NCBI GenBank assembly: GCA_012270265.1
Contig: JAAXIR010000036.1
Coordinates: 1 to 7,212 of the forward strand
DNA from: Candidatus Poseidoniales archaeon
Lineage (GTDB): Archaea > Thermoplasmatota > Poseidoniia > Poseidoniales > Poseidoniaceae
Reading direction: 5' to 3'
Length of the DNA stretch: 7,212 nucleotides
In this document: positions 6,146-7,212 of the stretch, in pieces
How the letters are laid out: each line of letters opens with the position of its first letter
Position numbering within the stretch: position 1 is the first letter of the stretch
Notes under the pieces: generated by a model
What the model saw: the letters and a program-made list of their open reading frames with translations, nothing else
What the model was told of the DNA's origin: nothing
Databases searched by the model: none
Position numbers and translations under genes: made by a program

Positions 6146-7212
6146 ATGACAGGAAAAGAATACCGAACCATTACCGACGTCAAGGGACCACTGGTTTTCT
6201 TGAACAAGACCGAACCAGTTGCTTTTGGTGAAATCGTTACCATCCGTCTCGCTGATGGATCCATCAAGAACGGGCAAGTTCTCGATACTTCAGACGATCT
6301 TGTTATCGTCCAAGTTTTCGAAGGAACTGCAAAGATTGACCGAACTGCTGGTGTAACCTTCATGGGCGATGTTTTCAAGCTCCCCGTAAGCAAGGACCTT
6401 GTCGGGCGAATTCTCGATGGTGCAGGCCGTCCTCGTGACGGTGGACCTGACATCGTCGCTGAAGAAAACGCTGACATCATCGGTGCTGCAATCAACCCAT
6501 ACAGCCGACAGAGCCCTCACGATTTCATTCAAACTGGAATTTCTGCTATCGACTGCTGTACAACACTCGTTCGTGGACAAAAGTTGCCAATTTTCTCGGC
6601 TTCTGGTCTTCCACACAATGACATTGCACTGCAAATCGCTCGTCAAGCCAAGTTGAAGGGAAGCGATGAGCAATTTATCGTCGTTTTCTGTGCAATGGGA
6701 ATCACTGCTGAAGAATACAACTTCTTCCGTTCCGACTTGGAGCGCACCGGTGCGCTTGAGAACGCTGCATTGTTCGTCAATCTTGCAGACGACCCTGCTG
6801 TCGAGCGAATCATTACGCCCCGTCTTGCATTGACTGCTGCTGAGTACCTTGCTTTCGAGCACGACTACCACGTTCTCGTTATCTATACAGACATGACCAA
6901 CTACTGTGACGCACTTCGACAAATTGGTGCTGCACGAGAAGAAGTTCCTGGACGACGTGGTTACCCTGGTTACATGTACACGGACCTTGCTATGCTCTAC
7001 GAGCGTGCTGGAATTGTAAAGGGCAAGAAGGGATCGATTACACAATTCCCAATTCTGACCATGCCCGGTGACGATATTACTCACCCAATTCCTGACTTGT
7101 CTGGATACATTACTGAAGGACAGATTGTTATCTCTCGTGAACTTCACCAGCAAGGTATCTATCCGCCGATCAACGTTCTTCCATCACTCTCTCGATTGAT
7201 GGGTTCCTGTAT
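6146..7212 (+). CDS. atpB: A-type ATP synthase subunit B, 3' end cut by the window
   Basis: This is the non-catalytic nucleotide-binding subunit that alternates with A in the head. 355 codons are visible of a family length of about 460; no stop occurs before the window end, so the gene is partial by position and not damaged. I translated it directly from ATG 6146 (MTGKEYRTITDVKGPLVFL). Family marks: beta-barrel start (1-75), VGRILDGAGRPRDGGP (86-101), NPYSRQSP (117-124), GISAID (131-136), LVRGQKLPIFSASGLPHNDI (141-160), which replaces a true Walker A and lacks its Lys as usual for B, then the MGIT-EEYNFF region (184-194), LVIYTDMTNYCDALR (244-258), REEVPGRRGYPGYMYTDLA (264-282), the GKKGSITQ block (293-300), ITHPIPDLSGYITEGQI (311-327) and LPSLSRLM (345-352). 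The common GSGLPHN is ASGLPHN here. Subunit D is expected after it. Confidence 0.96.
   Translation, partial: MTGKEYRTITDVKGPLVFLNKTEPVAFGEIVTIRLADGSIKNGQVLDTSDDLVIVQVFEGTAKIDRTAGVTFMGDVFKLPVSKDLVGRILDGAGRPRDGGPDIVAEENADIIGAAINPYSRQSPHDFIQTGISAIDCCTTLVRGQKLPIFSASGLPHNDIALQIARQAKLKGSDEQFIVVFCAMGITAEEYNFFRSDLERTGALENAALFVNLADDPAVERIITPRLALTAAEYLAFEHDYHVLVIYTDMTNYCDALRQIGAAREEVPGRRGYPGYMYTDLAMLYERAGIVKGKKGSITQFPILTMPGDDITHPIPDLSGYITEGQIVISRELHQQGIYPPINVLPSLSRLMGSC

Noticed and set aside
6290..7153. Long open frame (287 codons) on the minus strand inside atpB
   Set aside because: It lies wholly opposite a highly conserved coding region. Its product is Ser/Val/Cys-rich with no recognisable motif, and it follows from codon bias on the + strand. 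No start signal of its own was seen.
1..7212. CRISPR arrays, tRNA or rRNA genes, insertion sequences, attachment sites
   Set aside because: The window is nearly fully occupied by seven adjacent conserved genes with gaps of at most 50 bases. No direct repeat arrays, transposase or RNA gene signatures were seen.
1..7212. Bacterial horizontally acquired V-type ATPase instead of a native archaeal operon
   Set aside because: Base and codon use look uniform across all genes and the order I-K-E-C-F-A-B is the archaeal one. A bacterial host cannot be fully excluded from this window alone, but nothing here favours it.

Overview
The window is almost entirely one gene cluster, read left to right on the + strand, for an archaeal-type (A-type, V-type-like) rotary ATP synthase. 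Seven genes are visible in the order I-K-E-C-F-A-B. This matches the well-known archaeal order (H)-I-K-E-C-F-A-B-(D), so H is expected just upstream and D just downstream; neither can be seen here. Gaps between genes are 9 to 50 bases, all genes share a strand, and every internal gene has a Shine-Dalgarno site. Together this indicates a single polycistronic operon. I see no promoter or convincing terminator inside the window.

Layout: bases 1-2058 hold the membrane stator subunit I. 2089-2400 hold the proteolipid c-ring subunit K, with an unusual signal-peptide-like N-terminus. 2451-3014 hold peripheral-stalk subunit E. 3024-4061 hold subunit C, which couples the c-ring to the central stalk. 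4071-4370 hold central-stalk subunit F. 4395-6134 hold catalytic subunit A, with an intact P-loop and no intein. 6146 to the window end holds about three quarters of subunit B, the non-catalytic nucleotide-binding subunit, cut off by the window edge. I and K form the ion channel, E (with H) the outer stalk, C, F (and D) the rotor axle, and A3B3 the catalytic head.

The organism is an archaeon. The operon order, the lack of F-type subunits and strong GGAGGTGAT-like Shine-Dalgarno sites support this. The base composition looks near 50% GC, proteins are not strongly acidic (not a haloarchaeon), and the c subunit carries an export signal. My best guess is a mesophilic marine euryarchaeon of the Poseidoniales (Marine Group II) or a related Thermoplasmatota lineage. 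That guess rests on general resemblance and is not proven by the sequence.

Most of the window is an ordinary housekeeping operon. The points worth a second look are a His/Asp-rich insert in subunit I between its soluble and membrane halves, the signal peptide and shortened tail of subunit K, its mixed set of ion-binding residues, RNA hairpins on both sides of atpK, and a shared ATGGAGG leader before K and A that misleads start calling. I found no evidence of a new defence, mobile or RNA system.
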